Below are positions 12,553-20,954 of a stretch of 62,406 bases of DNA, piece by piece. This stretch comes from Telmatospirillum sp. (lineage in GTDB: Bacteria; Pseudomonadota; Alphaproteobacteria; Rhodospirillales; Magnetospirillaceae): the NCBI GenBank assembly GCA_009712185.1, contig WASQ01000059.1, positions 10,227 through 72,632 of the forward strand, in the 5' to 3' direction. The notes under the pieces were generated by a model. It did no database searches and was not told where the DNA came from. It was given only the letters and a program-made list of their open reading frames with translations. Position numbers and translations under genes: made by a program. Position 1 is the first letter of the stretch. Every line of letters begins with the position of its first letter.

Positions 12553-15339
12553 GTGCCGGACATGACGGCATCCCTGCCCGTGGATGGCTTCATTCACGAT
12601 GCGTCGGGACGGTTGACATCCGTCTCGGGCACCCTGTCCCGCAGGCTGGGATATTCCGCCAAAGAGCTTGAGGGGCGATGTCTGTCCTTCCTTGAGATCG
12701 ACACCGACGACACCCGGTGGCATGCCGCCGGCACCCCCCCTCCCGCGGCGGAACTCTGTCGCTGGCGCCGGTCCGACGGGGCGGCCATCATGGTTGAACT
12801 GATCCGCTCGGCGCTGGCCGGCGATCCGGGTGATGCGGCGGCTGCCGGCGGGGCCCGCCATTATCTGGTTCTGGTCCGCGATGGAAGCGCGACGGAAGAC
12901 CGGCTGATGATGCTGGAGCAGATGGTCGGGCGGCTTTCCTCCCATCATCGCAAGGCTCTGGCGACGCTGGAGGCCCACAACGGTTTCCTGCGCACGGTCG
13001 CCGGTCGCCTGCGCCCCCCCCTGGCGTCGTTGCAGGGGCAGGTCCCCCTGGTGGAGACAGCCTTGCGCGATCTTTCCGGCCACAATGACCGGAGCGATAA
13101 TGCGCTGAGGGCGTTATCGGATATCGACCGCCATGCCCGGGACATGATGCAGGTCACCGACGAAATCGTGCGCGCCGCGACCTTCGAGGCCGCGCTCACC
13201 CCTGGGGATGGATCCTTCCGCCAGCTTATCGAGATGTCGCCCGACGCCATCTTCCTGTGCCGGAACGGCGTCGTCGCAGCCTTCAACAGCATGGGATTGC
13301 GTCTGCTCGGCCGGCCGGCCGCCGATCAGATCGAGGGCGCGCCCCTCAGCCAGTTCATTCATCCCGACTACCGGGTCCTGTCGGAGGAGAATTTCGCACC
13401 CCTGGTCGGAGAACCCGGCCCGGCACCGATGAAATTCCTGGATCCCGAGGGAAAAGCCATCGATGTCGCCGTCACCGCCACGACCGCACCCGACGACGAC
13501 GGCAGCGTTCTTCTGGTGGTGCGCAATATTTCCGAAGTCATGCGGGCGCACCGCGACGTCGCCCGTCAGGTCAAACGCCTGAACAGCATTCTCGACACGG
13601 CGGTCGATGCCATCGTCGTCACTGACGAAAGCGGCCGCATCGAGACGTTCAACAATTCCGCGGAGTCCATGTTCCAATACCCCGCCTCGCAGGCGATCGG
13701 CGCCCCGATCGAGATGCTGATGGCGCCGGAAAGCGCCCGGGAACACCAGCGCAAGGTGGCGGAGGCTCTGTCGGCCCGGCACGCGCAACTGGCGGACGCC
13801 GCCACCGAAATCGACGCGCGGCGCCAGGACGGCAGCCTGTTCCCGGCCGAAATCTCGCTGTCGCTCTGCCACCTTGACGATCGCCGGCTGTTCACGGCGA
13901 TCTTCCGGGATGTCACCGAGCGGCGCAATTTTGAAGACTATCTGGCCCATTCCGCCAATCACGACTCGCTGACGGGGCTTCCCAACCGCCGCCTTCTGCA
14001 GGAACGGCTCCAGCAGGCCATCGACCACGCCGCCAACGGAAATGCCAATGTGGCGATCTGGTTCGTCGACCTCGACGGTTTCAAGATGGTCAATGACGTC
14101 ATGGGGCATGCGGCGGGCGATGAACTGCTGGTGGAGGCGGGACGCCGCATGGTGTCGATCGTCGATCCGGCCGACATGGTCGCCCGCTTCGGCGGCGACG
14201 AATTCGCCATCGTCACCCGGAATGCCGGCGACCGCAACGGGATCGAGGAACGGGTTCAGCGCTTCGTCGAGGCGATGACCCGCCCCTTCAGCCTGCGGGG
14301 CCGGGAACTGACCCTGATGGCCAATGTCGGAATCGCCCTTTTCCCCGACCATGCCAGCCAGGCCACCGAACTTATCGTCCACGCCAGCGCCGCCATGATG
14401 TTCGCCAAGGCGCGCGGCCGGAACCAATATCGCTTCTTCGACCCGGTGATGCACAGCCAGTCGGAGGAGCGGCTGACACTTGAGAACGAGTTGCGCCGCG
14501 GTATCGAACGCAATGAGCTGCTGCTTCATTATCAACCACAGATTGAGGCGACGACCGGCCGCATTCTGGGATTGGAGGCCCTGGTCCGCTGGCAGCATCC
14601 CACCATGGGACTGGTGCAGCCCGGACGGTTCATTCCCATCGCCGAACAGACCGGCCTGATCGTGCCTTTGGGCGAATGGGTGGTCCATCAGGCCTGCGAC
14701 GATATCCGCAAGCTGGAGGACATGGGATTCAGCGGCATCTCGATCGGCGTCAATATCTCTGCCCGCCAGTTCTCGGACTCCGATGTGCTGGGGCTGATCG
14801 AGGAGGCGATCGGGCGGACCGGCATCGATCCGGTCCATCTCGACGTCGAAATCACTGAAAGCACGCTGATGAACGACCCGGAGCATGTCATCGGCTATCT
14901 TGAGCGGATGAAGGCGCTTGGCGTCAGCCTGTCGATCGACGATTTCGGAACCGGCTATTCCTCGTTCAATTATCTGAAGAGCTTTCCGGTCGATACCCTG
15001 AAAATCGACCGGTCCTTCATCACGGACATTGCCGACAACCCGAAGGATGAGGCGATCGCCGTGACCATCGTCACCCTCGCCCATCGCCTGGGCATGACCG
15101 TGTTGGCCGAGGGGGTCGAACACAGTCGTCAGGCCGAAATCCTTGCGCGACACGGCTGCGATGCCATCCAGGGTTATCTCTACAGCCGTCCGGTTCCCCT
15201 TGCGGAGGCCGTTGCCGCCCTGAACCGGGGCGGTCATCTGCGCGCCCGCCATCCCGATCCCCGGCACGCCCCCGCCTCCGCCGGGATCACCAACGCCGGC
15301 GCGTCGTCAGGCCCCGCCGGCTCCTCCCTCTATTCCTGA
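12553..15339 (+). CDS. PAS-PAS-PAS-GGDEF-EAL c-di-GMP enzyme
   Basis: A soluble multi-sensor protein of 928 residues. A PAS domain lies at about 8-100. A helical, dimerisation-like segment at about 115-215 follows, then two more PAS domains (about 218-330, starting SPDAIFLC, and about 345-460, starting AVDAIVVTD). The GGDEF domain has intact GGDEF at 547-551 but no clear RxxD inhibitory site. The EAL domain has E675 in [21 protein letters not shown] and AEGVE. Both domains look active, so it may make or break c-di-GMP depending on the PAS input. The GTG at 12553 and the ATG at 12562 are both possible starts; neither has a strong ribosome site. Confidence 0.9.
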   Translation: MPDMTASLPVDGFIHDASGRLTSVSGTLSRRLGYSAKELEGRCLSFLEIDTDDTRWHAAGTPPPAAELCRWRRSDGAAIMVELIRSALAGDPGDAAAAGGARHYLVLVRDGSATEDRLMMLEQMVGRLSSHHRKALATLEAHNGFLRTVAGRLRPPLASLQGQVPLVETALRDLSGHNDRSDNALRALSDIDRHARDMMQVTDEIVRAATFEAALTPGDGSFRQLIEMSPDAIFLCRNGVVAAFNSMGLRLLGRPAADQIEGAPLSQFIHPDYRVLSEENFAPLVGEPGPAPMKFLDPEGKAIDVAVTATTAPDDDGSVLLVVRNISEVMRAHRDVARQVKRLNSILDTAVDAIVVTDESGRIETFNNSAESMFQYPASQAIGAPIEMLMAPESAREHQRKVAEALSARHAQLADAATEIDARRQDGSLFPAEISLSLCHLDDRRLFTAIFRDVTERRNFEDYLAHSANHDSLTGLPNRRLLQERLQQAIDHAANGNANVAIWFVDLDGFKMVNDVMGHAAGDELLVEAGRRMVSIVDPADMVARFGGDEFAIVTRNAGDRNGIEERVQRFVEAMTRPFSLRGRELTLMANVGIALFPDHASQATELIVHASAAMMFAKARGRNQYRFFDPVMHSQSEERLTLENELRRGIERNELLLHYQPQIEATTGRILGLEALVRWQHPTMGLVQPGRFIPIAEQTGLIVPLGEWVVHQACDDIRKLEDMGFSGISIGVNISARQFSDSDVLGLIEEAIGRTGIDPVHLDVEITESTLMNDPEHVIGYLERMKALGVSLSIDDFGTGYSSFNYLKSFPVDTLKIDRSFITDIADNPKDEAIAVTIVTLAHRLGMTVLAEGVEHSRQAEILARHGCDAIQGYLYSRPVPLAEAVAALNRGGHLRARHPDPRHAPASAGITNAGASSGPAGSSLYS

Positions 15340-15365
15340 TCGGAACGGCTCCGCCCCCCCCCGGA

Positions 15366-15399
15366 TGCCGGTTCAGGACAGGTGCCGGTTCAGGACAGG
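15366..15399. repeat. 17-bp tandem duplication over the ATPase stop codon
   Basis: TGCCGGTTCAGGACAGG occurs twice in a row (15366-15382 and 15383-15399). The stop codon of the minus-strand ATPase gene lies in the second copy. A C9 run lies just before (15354-15362). Confidence 0.75.
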
Positions 15400-16085
15400 C
15401 CGGAGAGGGACTCGGCCGCAAACTCGGGGACGATGCGCCCGTCCAGCAAATTGACGATGCGTCCGGCCCTTGCCCCATGGGCGGGGGAATGCGTCACCAT
15501 GATGATGGTCGTCCCATGCTCGTTCAGGGTTTCCAGCATCTCCATCACGTCCTCGCCGTTCCGCGAATCGAGATTGCCGGTCGGTTCGTCCGCCAGGATC
15601 AGCCGGGGCTCGCCGACGACGGCGCGGGCGACGGCGACTCGCTGCTGCTGGCCGCCGGAAAGCTGCGCGGGCCGGTGGCGCGCGCGCCCCTCCAGGCCGA
15701 CCAGTTCCAGCGCCTCGCGGACACGGATCCGCCGTTCGGACCGCTTCACCCCCTGATAGAGCAGCGGCAGTTCGACATTTTCCTCGACGCTGAGGTCGCC
15801 GATCAGATTGAAGCTCTGAAAGATGAAGCCGATGTTCCGCTTGCGGAACTCGACCAGGCGGCGTTCCGGCAGGGCGCCGACCTCCTGGCCGGCGAAGATG
15901 TAATGGCCGCCGTCCGGCCTGTCGATCATGCCGAGAATATTGAGAAGCGTTGATTTTCCACAGCCGGACGGGCCCATGATCGCCACGAACTCTCCCGCCC
16001 CGATGCTGAAGGACAGGTCGGCCAGGGCCTTGGTTTCCAAATCTTCGGTCCGGTAGGTCTTTTCGATATGCGACAGTTCGATCAT
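15390..16085 (-). CDS. MacB/LolD-type ABC transporter ATP-binding protein
   Basis: A 231-residue ATPase of the MacB/LolD/FtsE class that powers type VII ABC export systems. Walker A is GPSGCGKST, the Q-loop is FIFQSFNL, the signature is LSGGQQQR and Walker B is LILADEPTG. I chose the ATG at 16085 (MIELSHIEKTY) because it has an AAGG ribosome site 8 bases away and matches the usual N-terminus. A longer frame running back to 16790 only reads through the antisense frame of the permease. In-frame ATGs at 16103 and 16100 overlap the permease stop, so the two genes are translationally coupled. It is last in the operon HlyD-permease-ATPase. Confidence 0.93.
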   Translation of the reverse strand: MIELSHIEKTYRTEDLETKALADLSFSIGAGEFVAIMGPSGCGKSTLLNILGMIDRPDGGHYIFAGQEVGALPERRLVEFRKRNIGFIFQSFNLIGDLSVEENVELPLLYQGVKRSERRIRVREALELVGLEGRARHRPAQLSGGQQQRVAVARAVVGEPRLILADEPTGNLDSRNGEDVMEMLETLNEHGTTIIMVTHSPAHGARAGRIVNLLDGRIVPEFAAESLSGLS

Positions 16086-16099
16086 CACGTCTGCCTTCA

Positions 16100-18547
16100 T
16101 CATTCGTAGCGGAGGATTTCCGCAGTGTTGAGCCGGGCCACGGCCAGGAATCGCCAACCGATCGCCACCCAGGCGACCAGCAGCATGAAGGCGAGGCTCA
16201 GAAGGAAGGGGCCGCCCCCCAGATCGGAATGCTGGGTGAACAGTCTGAGATAGGCCTGACCGGCAAGATAGGCCGGCGGCCAGGACAGGACGGAGGCGAT
16301 CAGCACCGGACGGGACAGGTCCCACAGCAGCAGGCCGACGATATGGCCGGATCCGGCCCCCAGAATCTTGCGGATGCCGATCTCCTGCGTTCTCCGGCCG
16401 ATCGTATGAAGCATCATCCCCGACAGGCCGAGGATCGAGATACCGATGGCCGCGCCGGCGAGAACGGCGAAGGAGGACAAGGCGAAATCGAGCGGCCCGG
16501 CCCCGGCGGCGAACATGTCCAGGCTGAGATGCCGTTGCACCGGGATCCCGGGGGCGAGGCGCGACAAGGCCCGATCGACGGTCGCCAGGGCAGGCCCCCC
16601 GCCGGCCCCGCCGAGCCGGACCAGGGCGTGATTTGCGGCCTTCGGCGACAGACTGTAGACATAACCCTGACTGCCCATGCCAAGGAAATTCTGCGGCCGA
16701 TCCTCGATCACGCCGACAATGCGCGACGGCGTCGGCACGCCCTGAACCTTGCGATAGACGATACGCCCGACGGCCTCCGTCGGCGTCCATCCCATGGCCT
16801 CGGCCAGCGACCTGTCGATGACGGCCGCCGCCGGCCCGCCGTCGCCGGCATTATCGGTCACGTCGCCGCCGCGTTCGGCGGCGAAATCGCGTCCGGCGAG
16901 GAACCGGGCGCCGATCGTCCCGAAAAAGTCCTCGGCCACCGAACAGGGAAAGCTGTTGGCATGGGCGCCCGACAGGTCAGGGGTCGGAAACAGGCTGCTC
17001 GATCGCGTGTCCTCGCTCCACGGCTCCACATCGATCGCCGAGACGGACAAAACGCCCGTCTCTCCATGCAGGACGGCGCGGAGATCGGCCAGGGTGAAAG
17101 GCAGACCATCCAGCGGCGTGTTGACGACGACAAGCCCGTCGCCCTCCCCGGGCGAGGCGAAATCGCGCAGCGAGGTCATCTGGCGCACCATGACCGTCAC
17201 CAGGATCAAAAGAAAACTGGCCGCCAGAAACTGGATGCACACGAACAGGAAGGTCACCCGGGACAGGCCCGGCCGGGTGCGGCCGCCGCGGGCCGCCGCA
17301 ACCGCTTGCGCACCGGACAGTTGAAAGGCCGGATAGAGCCCGCCGATCACCGCCGCGGCCAACGCGCCTGGAATCAGGGCCTCCCAGAAGCCCGGCCGCA
17401 AAAGCAGCAGACTGGAGAGATCGAGCCCCGTCCATCGATAGAGGGGCACGGCCGCCAGGGCCAGCAGGATCAGCGTGATCGCCAGAGACGCGCCGGCCAT
17501 CAACCCGCTTTCGACCAGGTGCTGGGTTATGATTCCGGTCCGTGTCGCCCCCAGGACGATCCTCATGCCGCTTTCCCGCAGACGGGACAGGGCCTGCGCC
17601 GCCGCCAGATTGGCATAGTTGAGACTGGCGACCACCAGGACCAGCCCCCCCATGGCCACCAGCAGAGCGGACATCGAAAGACCGGTCCGGTCGGTGCGGA
17701 TCTGCGAATTCAGCAATCCCTCGAGAAACTGCCCCAGGGGCAGCCGCCCGAATTGCATGGTTCCCGACGGAAGATGGACATGACGGTCCCCGAAAGTGGC
17801 TAACCGGGCATCGATGGACGTGACGGACTGCCCCGCGCCCAGCAGGAAGAAGGTCGAGCCACCGATGCTGCCCCAGGCGTTCGGCTCCGGCAAAGGCGGG
17901 CTCAGCAGCAGCCCGACATCGTCACTGAGCAGGATATCGAAGCGATGGGGAGGAAAATCAAAGATGCTGGGGGGAGCGGGAGGCGCCACCACGCCGGTCA
18001 CGGTCACGTCCTGACCGCCGATCGTCAGCGTCCGCCCCAGGGCCGGCCGGTCGCCGAACAACCGGCGGGCGGCGGCGGCGGACAGCAGCGCGCTGCGCGG
18101 CCTTTCCAGGGCCCGGCCGGCCTCGCCTTCTTTCAGGGTCAGACGAAACACCTTCAGGAAGGACCGGTCGACGAACAGGCATTGCAGGAAATGCGCGCCT
18201 CCCTCAACCATAACCCCCCGGTCGAACGTCGGACGGATTCTGGTGACGGCCTCGATCTCCGGAGCTTCGGCGGCCAGATAGGCGGCCACCGGGTCGGAGG
18301 TCATCGGTATCACGCCGATCGAGAAACCGCTGGTCTTATCCAGGGGCTGCTGGGTGACGGCATAGATGCGGGACGCATTCGGCAGGGTGGTGTCGGTGCC
18401 CCGCAGGAACAGGGCGGCCGCGGCGGCCAGGACGAACCCTGCCATCCCGAGCGACAGCGCCAGAAGATTGACAATGTTCGTGAAGGGATTGGCGCGCAGT
18501 CCCCTCGAAGCCCAGCGGAGATAATCCGGAAGCAGCGATGTGGTCAC
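16100..18547 (-). CDS. MacB/FtsX-family ABC transporter permease
   Basis: An inner membrane permease of 815 residues with two FtsX-like units. Each unit has a transmembrane segment, a large periplasmic loop related to the MacB periplasmic core and three more membrane segments near its end. The N-terminal anchor is at about 22-45 (NLLALSLGMAGFVLAAAAAL), and the final helices lie near the C-terminus. Such permeases do not move substrate through the membrane. They transmit ATPase motion to the periplasm to drive export or lipoprotein and peptide handling. A GTG at 18547 with an AAGGCG ribosome site is the best start. Earlier in-frame codons would translate the 12-bp tandem repeat into a proline-arginine-serine run. 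It overlaps the ATPase gene by a few bases. Confidence 0.9.
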   Translation of the reverse strand: MTTSLLPDYLRWASRGLRANPFTNIVNLLALSLGMAGFVLAAAAALFLRGTDTTLPNASRIYAVTQQPLDKTSGFSIGVIPMTSDPVAAYLAAEAPEIEAVTRIRPTFDRGVMVEGGAHFLQCLFVDRSFLKVFRLTLKEGEAGRALERPRSALLSAAAARRLFGDRPALGRTLTIGGQDVTVTGVVAPPAPPSIFDFPPHRFDILLSDDVGLLLSPPLPEPNAWGSIGGSTFFLLGAGQSVTSIDARLATFGDRHVHLPSGTMQFGRLPLGQFLEGLLNSQIRTDRTGLSMSALLVAMGGLVLVVASLNYANLAAAQALSRLRESGMRIVLGATRTGIITQHLVESGLMAGASLAITLILLALAAVPLYRWTGLDLSSLLLLRPGFWEALIPGALAAAVIGGLYPAFQLSGAQAVAAARGGRTRPGLSRVTFLFVCIQFLAASFLLILVTVMVRQMTSLRDFASPGEGDGLVVVNTPLDGLPFTLADLRAVLHGETGVLSVSAIDVEPWSEDTRSSSLFPTPDLSGAHANSFPCSVAEDFFGTIGARFLAGRDFAAERGGDVTDNAGDGGPAAAVIDRSLAEAMGWTPTEAVGRIVYRKVQGVPTPSRIVGVIEDRPQNFLGMGSQGYVYSLSPKAANHALVRLGGAGGGPALATVDRALSRLAPGIPVQRHLSLDMFAAGAGPLDFALSSFAVLAGAAIGISILGLSGMMLHTIGRRTQEIGIRKILGAGSGHIVGLLLWDLSRPVLIASVLSWPPAYLAGQAYLRLFTQHSDLGGGPFLLSLAFMLLVAWVAIGWRFLAVARLNTAEILRYE

Positions 18548-18580
18548 GGAAACGCCTTTCGACAGTTCGGACAGACAATG

Positions 18581-18640
18581 CAGACGACTGGGCAGACGAC
18601 TGGGCAGACGACTGGGCAGACGACTGGGCAGACGGCTGTG
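18581..18640. repeat. 12-bp tandem repeat array (about 5 copies)
   Basis: CAGACGACTGGG repeats four times exactly from 18581, followed by one degenerate copy (CAGACGGCTGTG). It lies between the HlyD stop and the GTG start of the permease, that is, in the leader of the permease on the minus strand. Copy number change would not shift the frame of either gene but would change the spacing between them. Confidence 0.9.
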
Positions 18641-18674
18641 CAGGCGACCCGGCCGTCCCCTGGCGCTCTCGTGC

Positions 18675-19952
18675 TCATCTCTTTGCTTCTCCGGCTCCCG
18701 CCGTTCCCCGGATATCGAGAATATCGAGAGCCTTGAAATCGGCATAACTGGATGTAATCACGCGGTCCCCGGCGGCCAACCCGCCCAGAACCTCGACTGA
18801 AAGGGGGTTGTGCCGGCCGAATATGACGCGCCGCCGGTCGGCGCGATCGCCCGGCGCGGACACCACCCATGCCCATTGCTCCCCCGCCCCCGGGAAAAAA
18901 GCGCCATTGGCGAGGGTCAGCCCGTCGGTCGGCGCGCCGACCTCAAGACGGAGTTGCAGCGTCTGTCCGCGCCGCAGCGTGGGGGGAGCGCTGTCGAACA
19001 GGAGGTCGACGGAAAATTGCCGGTTGCGCACCTCCGGATGCACCTTGGATACGCGGAGGCTGTAGGTCTGGCCGTCGATATCGACCGACGCCTTTTGTCC
19101 GGGCGCGATCTGGCTCAGGTAAAACTCGTCGACCGGCGCCACCACTTTGAACGCGCCTTGACGATCGATCTGCCCGATCCGTTGCCCCGGCGTCTTGAAG
19201 GCCCCGCTTTCGGCATCCAGGGAGGTCAACTGGCCGGAAATCGGAGCACGGACGGTCAGATCGTCCAGATTGCGCTGTGCCATCTCGTGATTGCGTCGCA
19301 ATTGGTCCATGGCGTCGGTCAGTTGCCGGATCTGGTCACTCCTTGTCCGGATGTCGAGTTCGCGGGCTTCCGCGACGGCCTTCCGTTCCTGACGATATCT
19401 CTCCAGACGGACCTCGGCATCCTCGACATCGGCGCGACGGGCGAATCCTTGAGCCAGCAGGGGCCGCAGGCGCCCCAACTGAAGCGTGGTCGCGGCGATA
19501 CCGGCATCGACCGCGGCAAGGTCGCGCTGATGTTGCAGACGCGCGTCCTCCATTTGGAGATTGACGCTGGACAGTTGGAACAGACGTTCGGCCAGTTGCG
19601 CCTCATCCGACGTCACCTGCATTTCCAGGCTGGCGTTGCGAAGCCGGACCAGCGGCTGCCCCGCCTCGACCATCGCCCCCTCCTCCACCAGACGATCGGC
19701 GATCTGCCCGCCCTGGGCGACATCGAGATAGACGGAGATCTCAGGCTGGACCGATCCGGTGACCGGCACATAGTCGTGAAACTGCCCGCGCGCGACGGCG
19801 GAAATGACAAGTTGGCGGGCATCGATCGCGATCCGCCGTTCGAGACCGTAATGGACATAGCCATAAACCCCGGACAACAGGCCCAGGACAGCCACGCCAA
19901 GACCGCGGGCGTTCCGCCGCACGAAGGACCGTCGCCGGCTCGGCCGGTCCAT
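18675..19952 (-). CDS. HlyD/MacA-type periplasmic adaptor protein
   Basis: A membrane fusion protein that links the inner membrane permease to an outer membrane channel. One N-terminal membrane helix (LGVAVLGLLSGVYGYVHYG) is followed by a biotinyl-lipoyl-like half (YLDVAQGGQIADRLV), a long helical hairpin rich in Glu, Gln and Arg, the second lipoyl half and a beta-barrel. From the ATG at 19952 it has 425 residues and starts MDRPSRRRS, as in many relatives. A GTG at 20107 has a much better ribosome site (GGGGAGGA, 7 bases away). Its frame is broken from this one by a run of 12 G; one extra G would join them. The true N-terminus is therefore open. It is first in the export operon. Confidence 0.88.
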   Translation of the reverse strand: MDRPSRRRSFVRRNARGLGVAVLGLLSGVYGYVHYGLERRIAIDARQLVISAVARGQFHDYVPVTGSVQPEISVYLDVAQGGQIADRLVEEGAMVEAGQPLVRLRNASLEMQVTSDEAQLAERLFQLSSVNLQMEDARLQHQRDLAAVDAGIAATTLQLGRLRPLLAQGFARRADVEDAEVRLERYRQERKAVAEARELDIRTRSDQIRQLTDAMDQLRRNHEMAQRNLDDLTVRAPISGQLTSLDAESGAFKTPGQRIGQIDRQGAFKVVAPVDEFYLSQIAPGQKASVDIDGQTYSLRVSKVHPEVRNRQFSVDLLFDSAPPTLRRGQTLQLRLEVGAPTDGLTLANGAFFPGAGEQWAWVVSAPGDRADRRRVIFGRHNPLSVEVLGGLAAGDRVITSSYADFKALDILDIRGTAGAGEAKR

Positions 19953-20008
19953 CGGAACCGTGACCGCCCAGCCGGCGCGCCCGGCTCGGGCCGGCCCCCC
20001 GGCCCCGT

Positions 20009-20020
20009 CCCCCCCCCCCC
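20009..20020 (-). repeat. Homopolymer G12 tract in the adaptor leader
   Basis: Twelve C on the plus strand, read as G12 in the direction of the HlyD gene. The frame that starts at the GTG at 20107 (MSLDHLKAKRDARP, then Ala/Gly-rich) enters this tract in a different phase from the HlyD frame. A tract of 13 would make one continuous reading frame of about 477 residues. The tract length is either a sequencing uncertainty or a slippage-prone switch. Confidence 0.85.
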
Positions 20021-20114
20021 GCCGGCCCCGCGGCCCGCCGCCCCGGCGGCGGCCGGACCGGAGGCCGGCCGCGCATCCCTTTTTGCCTTCAGATGGTCCA
20101 GCGACACCAGATCG

Positions 20115-20122
20115 TCCTCCCC
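20115..20122 (-). promoter_or_regulatory. Strong ribosome binding site for the alternative adaptor start
   Basis: GGGGAGGA on the minus strand, 7 bases before the GTG at 20107. It is a better ribosome site than anything before the ATG at 19952, which suggests that translation begins upstream of the G12 tract. Confidence 0.6.
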
Positions 20123-20133
20123 GGCGCGTTCAC

Positions 20134-20153
20134 TGTATTAGTGTTCTAATACA
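20134..20153. promoter_or_regulatory. Perfect palindrome, candidate operator of the YtrA-type regulator
   Basis: TGTATTAG-TGTT-CTAATACA is an exact inverted repeat of 8-bp arms. It lies between the divergent export operon and the GntR gene, about 27 bases from the GTG at 20107 and 95 bases from the regulator start. YtrA-type GntR proteins commonly repress their own locus through palindromes of this kind. Binding is inferred, not shown. Confidence 0.7.
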
Positions 20154-20248
20154 CCGGTCATGTGGGACAGTAAACATGATCGTGGTCAACACCGCGTTTT
20201 TGGTGCAGCCTCAGGCGGCCGGAGTGACGGTGGAACAGAAACGAGCCG

Positions 20249-20605
20249 ATGACAGAGTCCGAACACGTCTGGGAAGAAGGGACCCCGATTTACCGCCAGT
20301 TGATGGAACTGCTTCTGGCACGGATCCTTGATGGAACTTACGCCGAGGGCGATCTGTTGCCATCGGTGCGCCAGTTGGCCGGCGACTACCGCGTCAATCC
20401 CCTGACGGTCGCCAAGGCGTTTCAGGAACTGGCGATCGAGGAATTGGCGGAAAAGCGGCGCGGGATCGGTTTCTTTGTCAAACCGGGTGTCCAGACCGCG
20501 CTGCGCAACCGCGAACGAACCCGTTTCCTGAAGGAGGAATGGCCGGCGATCCGGGAAAAGATGCGCCGCCTCGGAATCGCCCCCGACGACCTTCTGAAGG
20601 AATGA
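20249..20605 (+). CDS. YtrA-subfamily GntR transcriptional regulator
   Basis: A short GntR regulator of 118 residues. The winged helix-turn-helix (PIYRQLMELLLARILDG, then LLPSVRQLAGDYRVNPLTVAKA) fills residues 13-77. Only a short helical tail follows, with no large effector domain, which is the mark of the YtrA group. These regulators usually control neighbouring ABC exporters. The gene is divergent from the HlyD-permease-ATPase operon, with a perfect palindrome between them, so it probably represses both sides. The ligand or signal is unknown. Confidence 0.92.
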   Translation: MTESEHVWEEGTPIYRQLMELLLARILDGTYAEGDLLPSVRQLAGDYRVNPLTVAKAFQELAIEELAEKRRGIGFFVKPGVQTALRNRERTRFLKEEWPAIREKMRRLGIAPDDLLKE

Positions 20606-20954
20606 CCGGGACCGGCGATGACGGTCCTGGCCCCCAAGCCCGAGCGGCGCCTGAGCACGCCGGAAACGCCGGTGGAGGCGGCAGACGAATCGAATGGGCG
20701 GGACCGGCGACGATGGTCCTGGCCCCCAAGCCCGAGCGGCGCCTGAGCACGCCGGAAACGCCGGTGGAGGCGGCAGACGAATCGAATGGGCGGGACCGGC
20801 GATGACGGTCCTGGCCATTCGTCCAGGCGCCTCACATCTCATTGGTTGTATTAATTCTAAATAATCATCCCTACGCTGCTTCCGGGCCTTTCTCCTCCGG
20901 CCCTCGACCGCCGGATGGACGACAGCCGCAATCCCCCGATAAGAGGAGCGCAGA
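20606..20954. other. Intergenic region holding a 92-bp tandem repeat
   Basis: Apart from the tandem repeat, it has about 130 bases before the thioesterase gene with an AT-rich spot (20840-20870) that could hold its promoter. I see no gene. Confidence 0.6.
20608..20816. repeat. 92-bp direct tandem repeat, 2.3 copies
   Basis: The units are 20608-20699, 20700-20791 and a partial third at 20792-20816. Each starts GGGACCGGCGATGACGGTCC, which itself contains the self-complementary arms GGACCG / CGGTCC, and holds GGCCCCCAAGCCCG further on. The copies are almost identical; copy 2 differs only around GATGAC/GACGAT. The repeat begins two bases after the GntR stop codon. Confidence 0.92.

Noticed and set aside
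13114-15267. A 717-residue antisense frame opposite the PAS-GGDEF-EAL gene
   Set aside because: Antisense shadow of a long GC-rich gene with no family motif or ribosome site.
16086-16790. N-terminal extension of the ABC ATPase gene into the permease gene
   Set aside because: The extra part reads the permease gene in another frame and is Arg/Gly-rich; the ATPase has a proper start at 16085.
18581-18640. Possible CRISPR-like array
   Set aside because: The 12-bp units are directly adjacent without spacers, so it is a simple tandem repeat.
18548-18745. N-terminal extension of the permease covering the 12-bp repeat
   Set aside because: It would encode a Leu-Pro-Ser-Arg repeat before the true membrane anchor; the GTG at 18547 has a good ribosome site.
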